Positions 1 to 8,700 of a DNA stretch of 41,877 bases are shown piece after piece. How positions within the stretch are numbered: the stretch's first letter is position 1; every line of letters starts with the position of its first letter. The stretch spans positions 1 to 41,877 of the forward strand of contig JABDHD010000025.1 in assembly GCA_013285685.1 (NCBI GenBank). Direction: 5' to 3'. This DNA comes from Bacteroidota bacterium. GTDB lineage: Bacteria; Bacteroidota; Bacteroidia; Sphingobacteriales; Sphingobacteriaceae. The notes under the pieces were generated by a model. It did not search any database, was not told the DNA's origin, and saw only the letters and a program-made list of their open reading frames with translations. Position numbers and translations under genes: made by a program.

Positions 1-272
1 TATCGTTCGCATGATGAGTTGCGGTAATTGTTTGTGTTGACATGCTTAGGTAAATGATTAAAAATGAACGTTTTCATTATGATTTGAGCATGCATCAGCT
101 GGCGGCCGGGAAATATCGGAATCAGATGGCCGAATGCGCTTGGCGCGGCAGCATCAAGGCCGTATCCCGGCAGGTATCCACTTCTGCTCCTGACCAAATC
201 GTCTGAATCAGAATTTACAGAATTAACGAATTTTTAGAATTTCGTTCGCGCAAGATTTATAGTTTTACTTAC

Positions 273-776
273 ATGGGTTATACTTACGGTTCGGTAATAT
301 TATTTCTTTTAGTCCCAACAATCGGCACTTTCATATTAGGGTTTTTATTTTGGAAAAAACTTAAAGCAGTAAGTTATTCCCTTTGGTTTGTTGGTTGTGC
401 ATTTCTCATCCTTACCATTTGGACAATGATTGGCCATTCCATCCACGATGATGAGTCAAAAGTAATGTTAGGGATTTACAAGCTGGACATAAGTAAATCT
501 AAATATCACAGCGACAATTTAAAATTATTCAGTGATATGACGTTGACCGTCAATGAAAATCACACTTTTTTATTTAATAGAACCACACCGTTTTTCCCAT
601 CACTCTCCGGAAAATGGACATTCAATGACGACGGGGATTTGGCAATCGCCACATGCACGTATGATAATACTACCATTGATTTTCAACTAATTGACGGATT
701 TGAAACATGGACATTTCAAGGCAACAATCTGAAAAATGGTAAAGAGGGCGATTTAATTGTATTTACGAAAAAGTAA
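273..776 (+). CDS. Small membrane-anchored protein of unknown function
   Basis: I do not recognise a family. The 167-residue product begins with two hydrophobic stretches (about residues 5-27 and 34-53) that look like a two-helix membrane anchor. A polar C-terminal domain of about 110 residues follows, with alternating beta-type segments and a GKWTFNDDGDL stretch, which recalls small lipocalin-like or META-like beta domains only loosely. The ATG follows an AT-rich leader with no Shine-Dalgarno sequence. The gene is clearly more AT-rich than its neighbours and is isolated: the DNA before it is at the window edge and the DNA after it (777-1235) is repeat-rich. That would fit a transferred or fast-evolving accessory gene, but this is inference. 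Codon usage and a clean reading frame make it a likely real gene. Confidence 0.6.
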   Translation: MGYTYGSVILFLLVPTIGTFILGFLFWKKLKAVSYSLWFVGCAFLILTIWTMIGHSIHDDESKVMLGIYKLDISKSKYHSDNLKLFSDMTLTVNENHTFLFNRTTPFFPSLSGKWTFNDDGDLAIATCTYDNTTIDFQLIDGFETWTFQGNNLKNGKEGDLIVFTKK

Positions 777-810
777 AGCGTCCCATAACCGGCCATTCCC
801 CCCAACGTGG

Positions 811-838
811 CGCGAGTGTCTGTGCGGACCAGACGCGC
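811..838. repeat. GC-rich hairpin after the 167-aa gene
   Basis: GTCTG (818-822) pairs with CAGAC (830-834), and CGCG runs extend both sides around a bulge. A second nearby pairing is GTGCGG with CCGCAC (841-846). The GC-rich block differs sharply from the AT-rich gene before it. There is no T tract, so it is not a classical terminator. It may be an extragenic repeat unit. Confidence 0.45.
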
Positions 839-1038
839 GGCCGCACTGGTGCCCCGCTATTAAGGTAACAAACTGTGCAAGTCCGTTTGCAGGTTTATAC
901 AAAATTTAGCACCTTAAAAAGTTGGAAGGCCTGATTGTCAATCAATTGCATCGATGTTTTAAAAAAAAACAACTTTTGAAACAATTGATTATCAGTAACT
1001 TACGGCAAATAGGCCAAGTGGTTTAGAGTGAAATATGC

Positions 1039-1181
1039 TGATAATCAGCATGTTTCACAATGTTCCACGTGTTCCGTGAGTAAAAGTGGAACACATGGAA
1101 CATAACTCAAAAATCATTGATAATCAGCATGTTTCACAACATAATGGGTGTTCCGCGTGTAAAAATGGAACATCCGGAACA
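1039..1181. repeat. Two tandem copies of a 22-bp direct repeat plus hairpin
   Basis: The same 22 bp occurs at 1039-1060 and 1118-1139 (TGATAATCAGCATG followed by TTTCACAA). Each copy is followed by a hairpin of the same design. After copy 1, TGTTCCACGTGTTCC (1061-1075) pairs with 1088-1102 with one mismatch. After copy 2, TGTTCCGCGTGT (1149-1160) pairs with 1170-1181 at 10 of 12 positions. The hairpin arms share TGTTCC/GGAACA but differ inside, with changes on both sides. The rest of 777-1235 contains no convincing gene. The block lies downstream of the leftward diiron gene and may act as its transcript end. Confidence 0.8.
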
Positions 1182-1235
1182 TAACCGGCGGAGCGTTCAA
1201 TTTTTAGGCGTTGATTTTCGAACACCTTGATTTTC

Positions 1236-2114
1236 TCAAGCTTTTACACCAAGTATCCACCGCCATGCCCAGCGGGTTGCACGGTTAAAACCACCCCAAC
1301 TGTCAACAAATTCAACAATATCGGTAAGGCATTTTTCCCTGAATTTTTGTTTGAAATTTTTGGCGGCAAGCTTGAATACCTTGTCCGGGTTTTCAAGTCC
1401 GATGCGCTGATAAATTTCCTTTTTTACATACATCGTCCGCACAAACAAAATATTCCCCAGGATGACATAGCTATATAATGTGCGTTTGATGTACCCTGCC
1501 TTTGCTGCATAAGTTTTGAGCAGGCTCTTGGTGAATATGATATGCCGCGCCTCCTCAATGGTATGCAGGTCGAACATCTTTTTCAAAACAGGGTATATGT
1601 GCTCGGCCTTCCGGGCATGGGTGCCGTAAACATCGGTTACCAGTTCTACGGAAACGCTGCCCATAAACAAATAATCTGCCGGCAGGTATTTATTGCTGAA
1701 CATACCCAAAAACTTATGCAAACCTGATTGCGGCACCGGCTGGCCGCCCAATTTGGCAATAGCTTGTCCAAACATCTCCTGGTGTTTGAACTCCTCGATC
1801 AGCTCTCTCAGTAAAAAGCGGTGTTCGATATTATCTAATGGTAATGTTAGGATATGCCTTGTCATAAACAGGCAAAACAAGCACTCTCCCCAGGCATAAG
1901 AAGCTATTACCTGCACCAGTTCATGTCGCGCCAGTTCGGATTTTTGGGCAGGGGTGAGGGTATTGTAAATTTCGAGGCCATGAAGGGAGGTCAGAAACTC
2001 GGGCAGGAAAATATCGCCAGCCGCCGGCTCCAGTTGCCATGGGATAAAAGTAGTGGGGTCCAGCGGGCGTTCCCTGCTGATCTTTATTAGCCGTTCAACC
2101 TCAATTTCGTCCAT
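1236..2114 (-). CDS. AurF-like diiron oxygenase family protein
   Basis: The 292-residue protein is all-helical and carries the ligand pattern of the AurF / p-aminobenzoate N-oxygenase diiron family: E77 (GECLF), E108-x-x-H111 (EEFKHQEMF), E157 (SVELV), and H184-x3-E188-x-x-H191 (HTIEEARH). The extra histidine, H184, sits four residues before the second ExxH, as in AurF. Family members oxidise amines or other small substrates with O2. The substrate here cannot be read from sequence. Length is close to the family norm of about 300-340. The start ATG has no good Shine-Dalgarno sequence. A VOC gene lies 49 bp upstream in the same direction and may be cotranscribed. No biosynthetic cluster surrounds it, so a housekeeping or detoxification role is as likely as secondary metabolism. 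Confidence 0.78.
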   Translation of the reverse strand: MDEIEVERLIKISRERPLDPTTFIPWQLEPAAGDIFLPEFLTSLHGLEIYNTLTPAQKSELARHELVQVIASYAWGECLFCLFMTRHILTLPLDNIEHRFLLRELIEEFKHQEMFGQAIAKLGGQPVPQSGLHKFLGMFSNKYLPADYLFMGSVSVELVTDVYGTHARKAEHIYPVLKKMFDLHTIEEARHIIFTKSLLKTYAAKAGYIKRTLYSYVILGNILFVRTMYVKKEIYQRIGLENPDKVFKLAAKNFKQKFREKCLTDIVEFVDSWGGFNRATRWAWRWILGVKA

Positions 2115-2163
2115 AGATAAAGTTTATCTATTTGTGTTACCCCGAAAAGCGCCGCCCGGTTGC

Positions 2164-2592
2164 CTACACCGCAAAAAGCTGTCCAAAATCTTTAAACGAT
2201 TTAAACTCCAGTGCATTGCCGGACGGGTCAAGAAAAAACATGGTCGCCTGCTCACCGGGTAAGCCTTTAAAACGAATATACGGCTCAATGACAAATTTTA
2301 CGCTATGCTTTTTTAATCTTTGCCCGAGGCTATGCCATTCCTCCCATTCCAAAACAACGCCGTAATGCGGCACCGGCACATCATGGCCATCTACAGGGTT
2401 AAAATGGGTTTTAGCTTCTTCAGCCGGCTGCGGCTTTAAATGGATCACAAACTGGTGGCCATAAAGGTTAAAATCGGTCCAGGTATCTGAGCTGCGGCCT
2501 TCACTGCATCCGAGCACTTCACGGTAAAATTTTCGGGCTTCCTCCAGGTCGTAAACCGGTACGGCAACGTGGAACGGGGTGAGCTTGTTCAT
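2164..2592 (-). CDS. VOC family (glyoxalase/dioxygenase fold) protein
   Basis: The 142-residue protein has two beta-alpha-beta-beta-beta modules typical of the vicinal oxygen chelate superfamily. The first opens with [18 protein letters not shown] and the second has HYGVVLEW. The C-terminal [15 protein letters not shown] strand is characteristic of the glyoxalase/bleomycin-resistance branch. Candidate metal ligands are H8, H76 and E129. VOC proteins include lyases, isomerases, dioxygenases and drug-binding proteins, and the sequence does not choose among them. It is transcribed leftward into the AurF-like gene. A very strong hairpin at 2604-2691 lies just upstream of its start and separates it from the 908-residue gene. 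Its start is the only Met preceding the first strand. Confidence 0.85.
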   Translation of the reverse strand: MNKLTPFHVAVPVYDLEEARKFYREVLGCSEGRSSDTWTDFNLYGHQFVIHLKPQPAEEAKTHFNPVDGHDVPVPHYGVVLEWEEWHSLGQRLKKHSVKFVIEPYIRFKGLPGEQATMFFLDPSGNALEFKSFKDFGQLFAV

Positions 2593-2603
2593 TTTTTTGT
2601 AAT

Positions 2604-2691
2604 GTTGGAAAGTTGAAAGGTTGAAAAGTTGTAAGGATAAGAAACCGGAAGTTTAAAACATTCCAACTTTTCAACCTTTCAACATTCCAAC
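2604..2691. repeat. Long intergenic hairpin of GTTGAAAG-type units
   Basis: The arms 2604-2631 and 2664-2691 pair at 27 of 28 positions around a 32-nt loop. Each arm is itself a run of degenerate GTTGAAAG words. It fills the gap between two same-direction genes (stop at 2700, next start at 2592), so it could end the upstream transcript or insulate the two genes. It resembles other word-built hairpins in this window at 36534-36623, 37233-37326, 37831-37890 and 40622-40725. Confidence 0.9.
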
Positions 2692-2699
2692 AAAAAATC

Positions 2700-5426
2700 C
2701 TATTTAACAGTATACCGGTAAACCTGTCGCCCCAGGTTGCCATCTTTGTCAATGCCCTCAACCGTTACGCGGTAAGTTCCCTGCCCGTCGGCGTTATAAA
2801 ACTCAAGGGTTGCGTTCCCGGTTTTGTCAGTTGTTACATTCGGGTTCCAGTATATGGTGCTCCGCAGGTCGGTACGGGCCGGTTGATTGGCCCTGGGGCC
2901 GATATAACGCGGCAAATAAAACGTTTTTACAGGCTGGTATCCTTTTGGGGATAGGGTAACTTCGTAATGGTTGCCCATAATTTGTTTAAGGTCCTGGAGG
3001 CTTATTTTGGTAGTTTCCAGCTTTCTCATATTGATTACTATGGCGCCATCTGTATTGTATGCACTGTTAACCAATCCAAGTTCGTCTTTCAAAAATACCT
3101 CAACCGATTCTACCTCAGCCACGTTAAGACTATAAACATAATTAACATCAACCGGGATTCCTCTGACAAATATCTGAACGGGGATTCTCTTGCCCTGGGT
3201 ATAATCGGTTAATACATAAAAGTTGTCCTGGTCAAATATCATTCCCATCGTGAGCGCTTTCAGGCAATCAAGAATATTGTTACAACCGCTAAGTGCGCTT
3301 GCTTTAATTAAATGGTCGGGTATTTCACTCAGGCTTGCCAGGTTACCATAATCTTTATGGCTTACGGTTTTTACAATCCTGGTGTCCTTAACAGTAACCT
3401 CTTTCAGCATATGAAGGTCACTATATTGTATCTTACTGTTCTTTAAATAAGCGCTTAGCACACTATCAATGTTGTCAACCTGGTCCGGCTCGTCATAATT
3501 GACCGGGATGTTTTGTCTTTGCTCCCCATCAATGGTCAATGAAAGTTCGCTCGACCGCGGATTGTCCCGTCCGCTCACTATAACTTTAGCCGAATCCGGG
3601 AATACCAGGTTCGAAAACCTGAAACGGCCGTCGGCATCGGTTACTGTATTTGCAAAAAAGTTTTTATCAGGAATGGAGATATGCACATTGCCGCGATTCA
3701 AAGGTATGCCGTTGCTGCCGCGCAGCGTACCGCTTATATCTATCCCGCGCTCGGGATAAAACTTAAGCACAGGCATTTTATTGTTCAATATATCATCGTA
3801 TGAAAAGCGGCGGTATCCTTGGGTGAGTAACAGTATGTCGAGGTCGGCCAGTGCTTTTTGGTCCGGATGATTGAAATAATAGTTAGGCTGCTCGATGTAA
3901 CCCTTAATATCGGACGTTAACAGCAAGTAAGTAAAAATTGTCGATTCGGCATTTTCATTAAATGGTACTTTTGACTCGTCAATAACCGACACCGAAAAAT
4001 TTCCTTCATCGGGCTGATCGACATTTTTTGCCGCAATATTCAGGTTAACCTTTTGCCTTGTGATATAGTCCGGATGATCGCTGCTTACCGATAGGTTGAT
4101 CTGGTCGTTATGTTGCACAAAAGCAACCCGCTCGCTCACCGGCTCACCGTCGTCAGTAAATAAAGTAACCTGGGCAACCCCGGTCGGAAATTTACTTTTG
4201 GGGATCGGTGCGCTGTAAACAAGATCCTTCAGAACCATTTTAGCGGCAAAACAAACTGCGCCCCCTGATTTTCCCAGTACAAAAAATGTTTTGTCCTTAA
4301 AATCTTTTAAAAATGCATCGTCGCATTGCACCTTAAGATTCAAAACATTTTGATCATAATTATCCAGGCTCAGGTTTATGCCGTCGCTGCCTATTTTCGG
4401 AAAATCAGGCACCGCGGTTGTCCCATCTGCATAAGTCACGTGTACAGTGTAGGTTTTACCGTCTTCAGGTGTTAATATGAACTGGCCCATACCGAGATGT
4501 GAGGATGCAAATTCCATCACTACGTTATTGTTGTTATCGGTAATTGTTCCTTTAACATCAATGCCAAGCCCGTCGGGCTTAATAGCCTTAAAACCAATCT
4601 TCGTACGAACTCCGATAATCAATTGACCGCCTTCAGGAAAAAATTGGATATCATCAGGCATCGTGACTGACTTTAACGAATAGGTATTGTCCACCGCCTG
4701 ATGGTCGCCGCTCTCCACCGCCGTAACTAAGTCGGCGCCGTCAAGTTTCAAATTCTTATTATTGATAAAACTGATGTTAACAAACCCATTTTTGTCAGTG
4801 ATACTTTTACCGTTAGCTATCGATTCGTCGTCCTTTTGAATCGACCAGCTTACTTTTTTATCATGATAGGGCTTGCCGTCATCATCTTTGTAATATATCG
4901 CCGCCGATATTTTTGTGAATTTATTCACGATGGAGCTCTTCATGGCGATTTGGGCAGAAATCGTGTTGTTTACTTTGTCGCCAATGGTAATGGTTTTGTT
5001 GAAGAAATAAGCGAACCCGTTGTTGTTCATATAGTTGGTATAGGCAACCACGCGGTAATTTCCTGTTTTGTAGGAGTTTTGAGAAAGAATGAAACTTCCC
5101 CAGGCCACACCGTTTTTTACCTGAAGCTCAGCTGCCTGCACCAACGAATCGTGCGGCGCTATCATATCAACATACACTATTTTGCTGATGGGCGATAGTT
5201 CGTGCAAATTGTATGTAACATACGCTTTAAACCAGATTGTGTCGCCAACCGCATAATAAGGCTTGTCAAAATGCAGGTATACTTTTTCAACCGGGACATC
5301 GGAGTAAGCCTTGGCCGATTTCGCCACTATTTGGTTTAAAACTTCGTCGACATTTTGGGCAGAAACGGAAGTGTAAAAAGTGATAGTAAATGCCGTGAGG
5401 ATAAAAAGAAATCTAAAAAACTTCAT
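2700..5426 (-). CDS. Secreted MG2 / TonB-plug domain protein without a barrel
   Basis: The product is 908 residues with a signal peptide (about residues 1-23, ending SVSAQ). Next comes an MG2-like macroglobulin segment, recognisable by VEKVYLHFDKPYYAVGDTIW, which also opens many Bacteroidota plug proteins. Further beta-sandwich repeats follow. A carboxypeptidase regulatory-like domain lies around residues 555-620 (DISGTLRGSNGIPL, then DADGRFRF). A TonB-receptor plug-like segment follows around 680-800 (VPVQIFVRGIPV, VESVEVFLKDE, DGAIVINMRK). The C-terminus is a last beta domain (NATLEFYNADGQGTYRVTVEG). There is no room for a 22-strand outer-membrane barrel, so it is not a transporter by itself. 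Such proteins are common in Bacteroidota and of unknown function, probably periplasmic or outer-membrane attached. Confidence 0.75.
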   Translation of the reverse strand: MKFFRFLFILTAFTITFYTSVSAQNVDEVLNQIVAKSAKAYSDVPVEKVYLHFDKPYYAVGDTIWFKAYVTYNLHELSPISKIVYVDMIAPHDSLVQAAELQVKNGVAWGSFILSQNSYKTGNYRVVAYTNYMNNNGFAYFFNKTITIGDKVNNTISAQIAMKSSIVNKFTKISAAIYYKDDDGKPYHDKKVSWSIQKDDESIANGKSITDKNGFVNISFINNKNLKLDGADLVTAVESGDHQAVDNTYSLKSVTMPDDIQFFPEGGQLIIGVRTKIGFKAIKPDGLGIDVKGTITDNNNNVVMEFASSHLGMGQFILTPEDGKTYTVHVTYADGTTAVPDFPKIGSDGINLSLDNYDQNVLNLKVQCDDAFLKDFKDKTFFVLGKSGGAVCFAAKMVLKDLVYSAPIPKSKFPTGVAQVTLFTDDGEPVSERVAFVQHNDQINLSVSSDHPDYITRQKVNLNIAAKNVDQPDEGNFSVSVIDESKVPFNENAESTIFTYLLLTSDIKGYIEQPNYYFNHPDQKALADLDILLLTQGYRRFSYDDILNNKMPVLKFYPERGIDISGTLRGSNGIPLNRGNVHISIPDKNFFANTVTDADGRFRFSNLVFPDSAKVIVSGRDNPRSSELSLTIDGEQRQNIPVNYDEPDQVDNIDSVLSAYLKNSKIQYSDLHMLKEVTVKDTRIVKTVSHKDYGNLASLSEIPDHLIKASALSGCNNILDCLKALTMGMIFDQDNFYVLTDYTQGKRIPVQIFVRGIPVDVNYVYSLNVAEVESVEVFLKDELGLVNSAYNTDGAIVINMRKLETTKISLQDLKQIMGNHYEVTLSPKGYQPVKTFYLPRYIGPRANQPARTDLRSTIYWNPNVTTDKTGNATLEFYNADGQGTYRVTVEGIDKDGNLGRQVYRYTVK

Positions 5427-5582
5427 AAGAAATAATCGGTTCTGCTATGCCGGGTAAATATAGCCTAATGGCGCCCAAAAACAAGAATTCCGGGGTCAGT
5501 TTAACACATTTTTAACAGCTTTGTTACCGGTAATTTCCAACCCGGAAAGTCACATTTAGCCATTTAGGGCTTTTTTTAAACA

Positions 5583-5617
5583 AACTGCGCTTTTTAATAA
5601 GGCCTTTAAACGCAGTT
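5583..5617. terminator. Possible terminator hairpin between leftward genes
   Basis: AACTGCG (5583-5589) and CGCAGTT (5611-5617) form a perfect 7-bp stem with a 21-nt loop. It lies in the 232-bp gap downstream of the 494-residue gene's side of the leftward 908-residue gene. The run CTTTTTTTAAAC at 5571-5582 borders it, read as an A tract on the leftward strand. A transcription terminator is possible but not strong. Confidence 0.35.
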
Positions 5618-5658
5618 CATGCCCTTTCCGTATGCAAGGCGTTTTGTGCGCTTCAATC

Positions 5659-7143
5659 TTACCTGCGCTTTTTATGTTGTAATTTACCCGCGGTTAACTT
5701 TGCAATTATTTTTTTGCCGGCCGTTGTAAAATGGATATAAAAATTACGTGCCAAAGTTTCATCACTTACATGAATAACATAGGTGGAGTTGTTTTTCCAA
5801 TAAGTGTTATCGACATTTTCTTTCCATTTATCATCATTGTCGGCGGCAATTTTTTTAAGATAAAACCTTCCGTCTACATCCGATTTTCCGTCGTTATAAG
5901 TGTAGGTTGTATAGCCGGTATCCGAATTTGAAGAAAATGTGAAAAGTCGCTCTTTCTTTTTTTGGTTGATGAGCCAAAATTCCGAATCAACATAATCACA
6001 TTCGCCGCACCTGCCATCTTGATTTGGAGTTGTTGTGTCTGTAATTAAAAAAATCAGGGAACTATCTTTTTGCACTTTATAGTTAGGTTGTAAATCTTGT
6101 GCTGTCGGTGTCTTTTCAAACCTATAGTCCACAGAGGTAATATTCTGACCGCGTACATAATAATCAATATACAATATCTCCATTACACCTCCGCCAACTT
6201 CCTGGTACTTTACTGTTGCAGCCACTTTGGTAATACTGTTACCGGTTTTGAATTTTTTGGTTGCGACGGTTTCGTCTAACGATTCAAGCGATGGATAAAA
6301 ATAACTTGTGTCGCTTATCAGCATAAATACCGAATCTTTATACTTAAACGTCCCCGAATAAATGTTTAAATAGGGCACACTGCATCCTTTGCCATCATTA
6401 TTGTCACTGCAGTACAGGGTTAAAAAACGCAGTTCGTTATTAACAGGGTCATACTTTAAAAATGGCTTGGGCATGTCCTTCGCAGTGGTTAGGTACGTAT
6501 CCAGGTCAGCGCTCAGCGAGTTTCCTGATATGATCTCAGAAAAGGGACTTTTACTGTTATCCTCCCCGGTGTCAAATGCCGTTTCTACTAATGAATCTCT
6601 TATAACATGAAGCATTGAGGCAACAACACCAATTTCTTCGTAAATTGAATCCTGCCCCCCAGGTCTCGCAATGGGAGTGCCATCTGGTTCATATGATGCT
6701 GGTATGGGTGTGGTGTCTGTTTTGGTTGCTACTATTAAATAAGTGTTATTTGGATAGGGTAGCTTGTAAATATTACTAATAGGATAATCCCGGAAAGTGT
6801 AATTAACAGTATCGGTTGGTAGTTTTAATTCAAGCGTATTGTGGTGAAACAGGGATTGAACGGCAGTAAAAAAATAGCGGGTATTTATATCTTTAAACTT
6901 TCCTGAAATTTGCCCTATCCGGAGGCAGCTATCAGGGCTATAAATAACTTTACCACCCGTCCATTCCACATATCGGGATACTGAATCCTTTGCTGCGGCT
7001 GTTAATTGTTCTTTCTGCTGCATTTCAATCAATTGCCTGATCCATGCGGAATCTTTTTGTTTGACGGTTATGCGTGTGTCGTTTTGACAGTAAACATTTA
7101 AACCAAATAAAAACACCAGGAACGTGACAACAGCGGATTTCAT
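5659..7143 (-). CDS. Secreted protein of unknown function
   Basis: I do not recognise this 494-residue protein. It has an N-terminal signal peptide (MKSAVVTFLVFLFGLNVYCQ), with cleavage probably after YC or Q20. The C at position 19 is not in a clean lipobox. The body is hydrophilic and beta-rich, with many Thr, Asp and Tyr residues and no clear repeat. A CGECDY segment around residue 380 and a GKGCSVP segment around 230 hold its few cysteines. The basic tail KLQHKKRR ends the chain. It is transcribed toward the 908-residue gene with a 232-bp gap, so the two are probably separate units. A periplasmic or surface protein is the most that can be said. Confidence 0.65.
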   Translation of the reverse strand: MKSAVVTFLVFLFGLNVYCQNDTRITVKQKDSAWIRQLIEMQQKEQLTAAAKDSVSRYVEWTGGKVIYSPDSCLRIGQISGKFKDINTRYFFTAVQSLFHHNTLELKLPTDTVNYTFRDYPISNIYKLPYPNNTYLIVATKTDTTPIPASYEPDGTPIARPGGQDSIYEEIGVVASMLHVIRDSLVETAFDTGEDNSKSPFSEIISGNSLSADLDTYLTTAKDMPKPFLKYDPVNNELRFLTLYCSDNNDGKGCSVPYLNIYSGTFKYKDSVFMLISDTSYFYPSLESLDETVATKKFKTGNSITKVAATVKYQEVGGGVMEILYIDYYVRGQNITSVDYRFEKTPTAQDLQPNYKVQKDSSLIFLITDTTTPNQDGRCGECDYVDSEFWLINQKKKERLFTFSSNSDTGYTTYTYNDGKSDVDGRFYLKKIAADNDDKWKENVDNTYWKNNSTYVIHVSDETLARNFYIHFTTAGKKIIAKLTAGKLQHKKRR

Positions 7144-7318
7144 TTAGATATGAAGATACATATTTATTGTCTATGTAAAACTCAAACGGGCTTCCCTTAA
7201 GTTTTTGATTTGCCGCGTTTGGTTGCGGGCGCGAAGCCAACACATAACTCACCGGATTTAAACAGAAAATTTGCCCGAAACCAGAAAAAAATGGTTACAA
7301 CATTTTGTCAGCCGTAAC

Positions 7319-7372
7319 TTGTTAATAATCAGCGATATTTAGCTTTGTATCGCTTGTTCCGAAACGATACAA
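7319..7372 (+). promoter_or_regulatory. Promoter with three overlapping operator-like half-sites
   Basis: A Bacteroidota -7 box TAGCTTTG (7340-7347) has TTG (7319-7321) 18 bp upstream as a partial -33 element. Over the -7 box and probable start lie TTGTATCG (7345-7352), TTGTTCCG (7354-7361) and CGATACAA (7365-7372). The first and third are perfect inverted repeats. The second and third form a tighter pseudo-palindrome around AAA. The GTTCCGAAAC core recalls TetR-family operators (recollection, not a search). A repressor bound here would block transcription. The promoter points right, away from both flanking leftward genes' directions. Confidence 0.5.
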
Positions 7373-7434
7373 TGCTACAAATTTCCATCCCCGCTTCCGA
7401 TATTCCGTTGAATGAAGTAAAAGGCTGCTGTTAG
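7372..7434 (+). CDS. 20-codon ORF ending Gly-Cys-Cys; peptide or gene remnant
   Basis: An ATG overlapping the last base of the operator-like site at 7365-7372 opens a 20-codon frame. It begins MLQISIP, ends NEVKGCC and stops with TAG at 7432-7434. The leftward aspartate kinase gene ends at 7444, so any transcript from the promoter at 7340 would continue antisense into that gene. It has no recognisable homology that I know and no Shine-Dalgarno sequence. It may be the surviving first codons of a deleted regulated gene, a short regulatory peptide, or chance. The rest of the 300-bp gap 7144-7443 shows nothing else. Confidence 0.3.
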   Translation: MLQISIPASDIPLNEVKGCC

Positions 7435-7443
7435 ATTACTTTA

Positions 7444-8700
7444 TCATTTTACCACGATTTGAATCGTGTTGCGGCTTAGCTGCTCCATTAAAATGGTTTT
7501 GCCTTCGGTCAACTCTTTCAGCGAGGCCCTGGAATAATGCCTTACTGTAATTAGTGTAAGGCTATCGTTATATTTAACTTTAAAATCAGCTGTCAGCGCC
7601 CGTAATAATTTTTTAAACCACTCCTCGCGCAAATCAAAACAAACGGTAAAGCTCAGCGCCGACGTTTGCATCACGTTAACCTTTAGATGGTATTGCGAAA
7701 ATAGTTTAAATATCATGCTCAGTTGTTCCTCCGAAATAAAGGAGTAGTCCCTTGCCGAAATGGATAACAGCACCTGGTTTTGTTTGATGATAATAACAGG
7801 TTTTTCAAACTTGCCGGCGGCATTTTCATGAATAATGGTACCTGGCTCGTCCGGATGGGTGAAAGATTTAACCAGTAGCGGGATTTTGGCATTTTGAAGC
7901 GGTTTAATCGTTTTTGGATGGATTACGCTGGCACCGTAATATGTCATCTCAATGGCTTCGGTGTACGATAGCTCATCAAACTTAACCGTATCCTCAAAAA
8001 ATTTAGGATCAGCGTTGAGGATGCCCGGCACGTCCTTCCAGGTGGTGACTGATACTGCACCCAAACATGCGGCAAAGATTGAGGCCGTGTAGTCTGAGCC
8101 CTCCCGCCCTAAAGTAGTGGTGAAATTCTCGGAAGTTCCACCCAAAAAACCCTGGGTGATCACCTGGCCTTTTTCCAGGAGAGTCGGAATATCTTTACTA
8201 ATTGCCACACAGGTTTTATCCCATTGCACAATCCCTTCACGGTAGGTATTGTCTGTTTGCACATAGCCCCGCACATCCAGCCATAGGCTTTTTATGCCTG
8301 CCTGGTTCAGATACGCATTAACAATCCTTGTGGCGACCAGTTCGCCGATCGACACGATCTGATCGTATATAAAGTCATAATCTTCATGCGGCTCTTCCTC
8401 AATTACCCAGTCTATCTCCACAAAAGTATTGGCAACCTCATTAAATATTTGGTGCCGGGGCTCAAAAAGCTGCTCAATTATGGTATAATGATAGCTTTTG
8501 ATCTCGTCAAATATTTCTGTCAGCTGATCATCGCTGTTTATATAAGCTTTTGTTAATTTTTCAAGGGCGTTAGTTGTTTTGCCCATTGCGGAAACGACGA
8601 TAACCAATTGCTCATTATCAAATTTTTTAACAACGTTGCCGAGGTTAATAATTCCATTCGCATCCTTTACCGATGCCCCGCCAAATTTGAATACCAGCAT
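7444..8700 (-). CDS. lysC: Aspartate kinase
   Basis: This enzyme phosphorylates aspartate with ATP, the first step toward lysine, threonine and methionine. The N-terminus has the kinase signature VFKFGGASV with K5. The nucleotide-binding part includes VVSAMGKTTN (about residues 36-45) and TTLGREGSDYTAS (about 195-207). The last 120 residues hold the ACT-type regulatory region (VLLSISARDYSFISEEQLSMIF and onward). At 418 residues it is a monofunctional kinase, not fused to homoserine dehydrogenase, which is encoded separately at 32164-33399. Its ATG overlaps the upstream lipoprotein stop in a TAATG, so translation is probably coupled. It is the last gene of the leftward run yggS, GNAT, DUF3298, aspartate kinase. 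No lysine riboswitch or attenuator is visible upstream. Confidence 0.93.
   Translation of the reverse strand: MLVFKFGGASVKDANGIINLGNVVKKFDNEQLVIVVSAMGKTTNALEKLTKAYINSDDQLTEIFDEIKSYHYTIIEQLFEPRHQIFNEVANTFVEIDWVIEEEPHEDYDFIYDQIVSIGELVATRIVNAYLNQAGIKSLWLDVRGYVQTDNTYREGIVQWDKTCVAISKDIPTLLEKGQVITQGFLGGTSENFTTTLGREGSDYTASIFAACLGAVSVTTWKDVPGILNADPKFFEDTVKFDELSYTEAIEMTYYGASVIHPKTIKPLQNAKIPLLVKSFTHPDEPGTIIHENAAGKFEKPVIIIKQNQVLLSISARDYSFISEEQLSMIFKLFSQYHLKVNVMQTSALSFTVCFDLREEWFKKLLRALTADFKVKYNDSLTLITVRHYSRASLKELTEGKTILMEQLSRNTIQIVVK

Noticed and set aside
54..206. 50-codon rightward ORF at the window start (begins MIKNERFHYDLS)
   Set aside because: It has no recognisable family, no promoter box and no coding-like neighbours. 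The stretch may be a remnant, but the support is too thin for a gene.
7444..8700. Bifunctional aspartate kinase-homoserine dehydrogenase
   Set aside because: The gene ends after the ACT region at 418 residues, and a separate homoserine dehydrogenase is encoded at 32164-33399.
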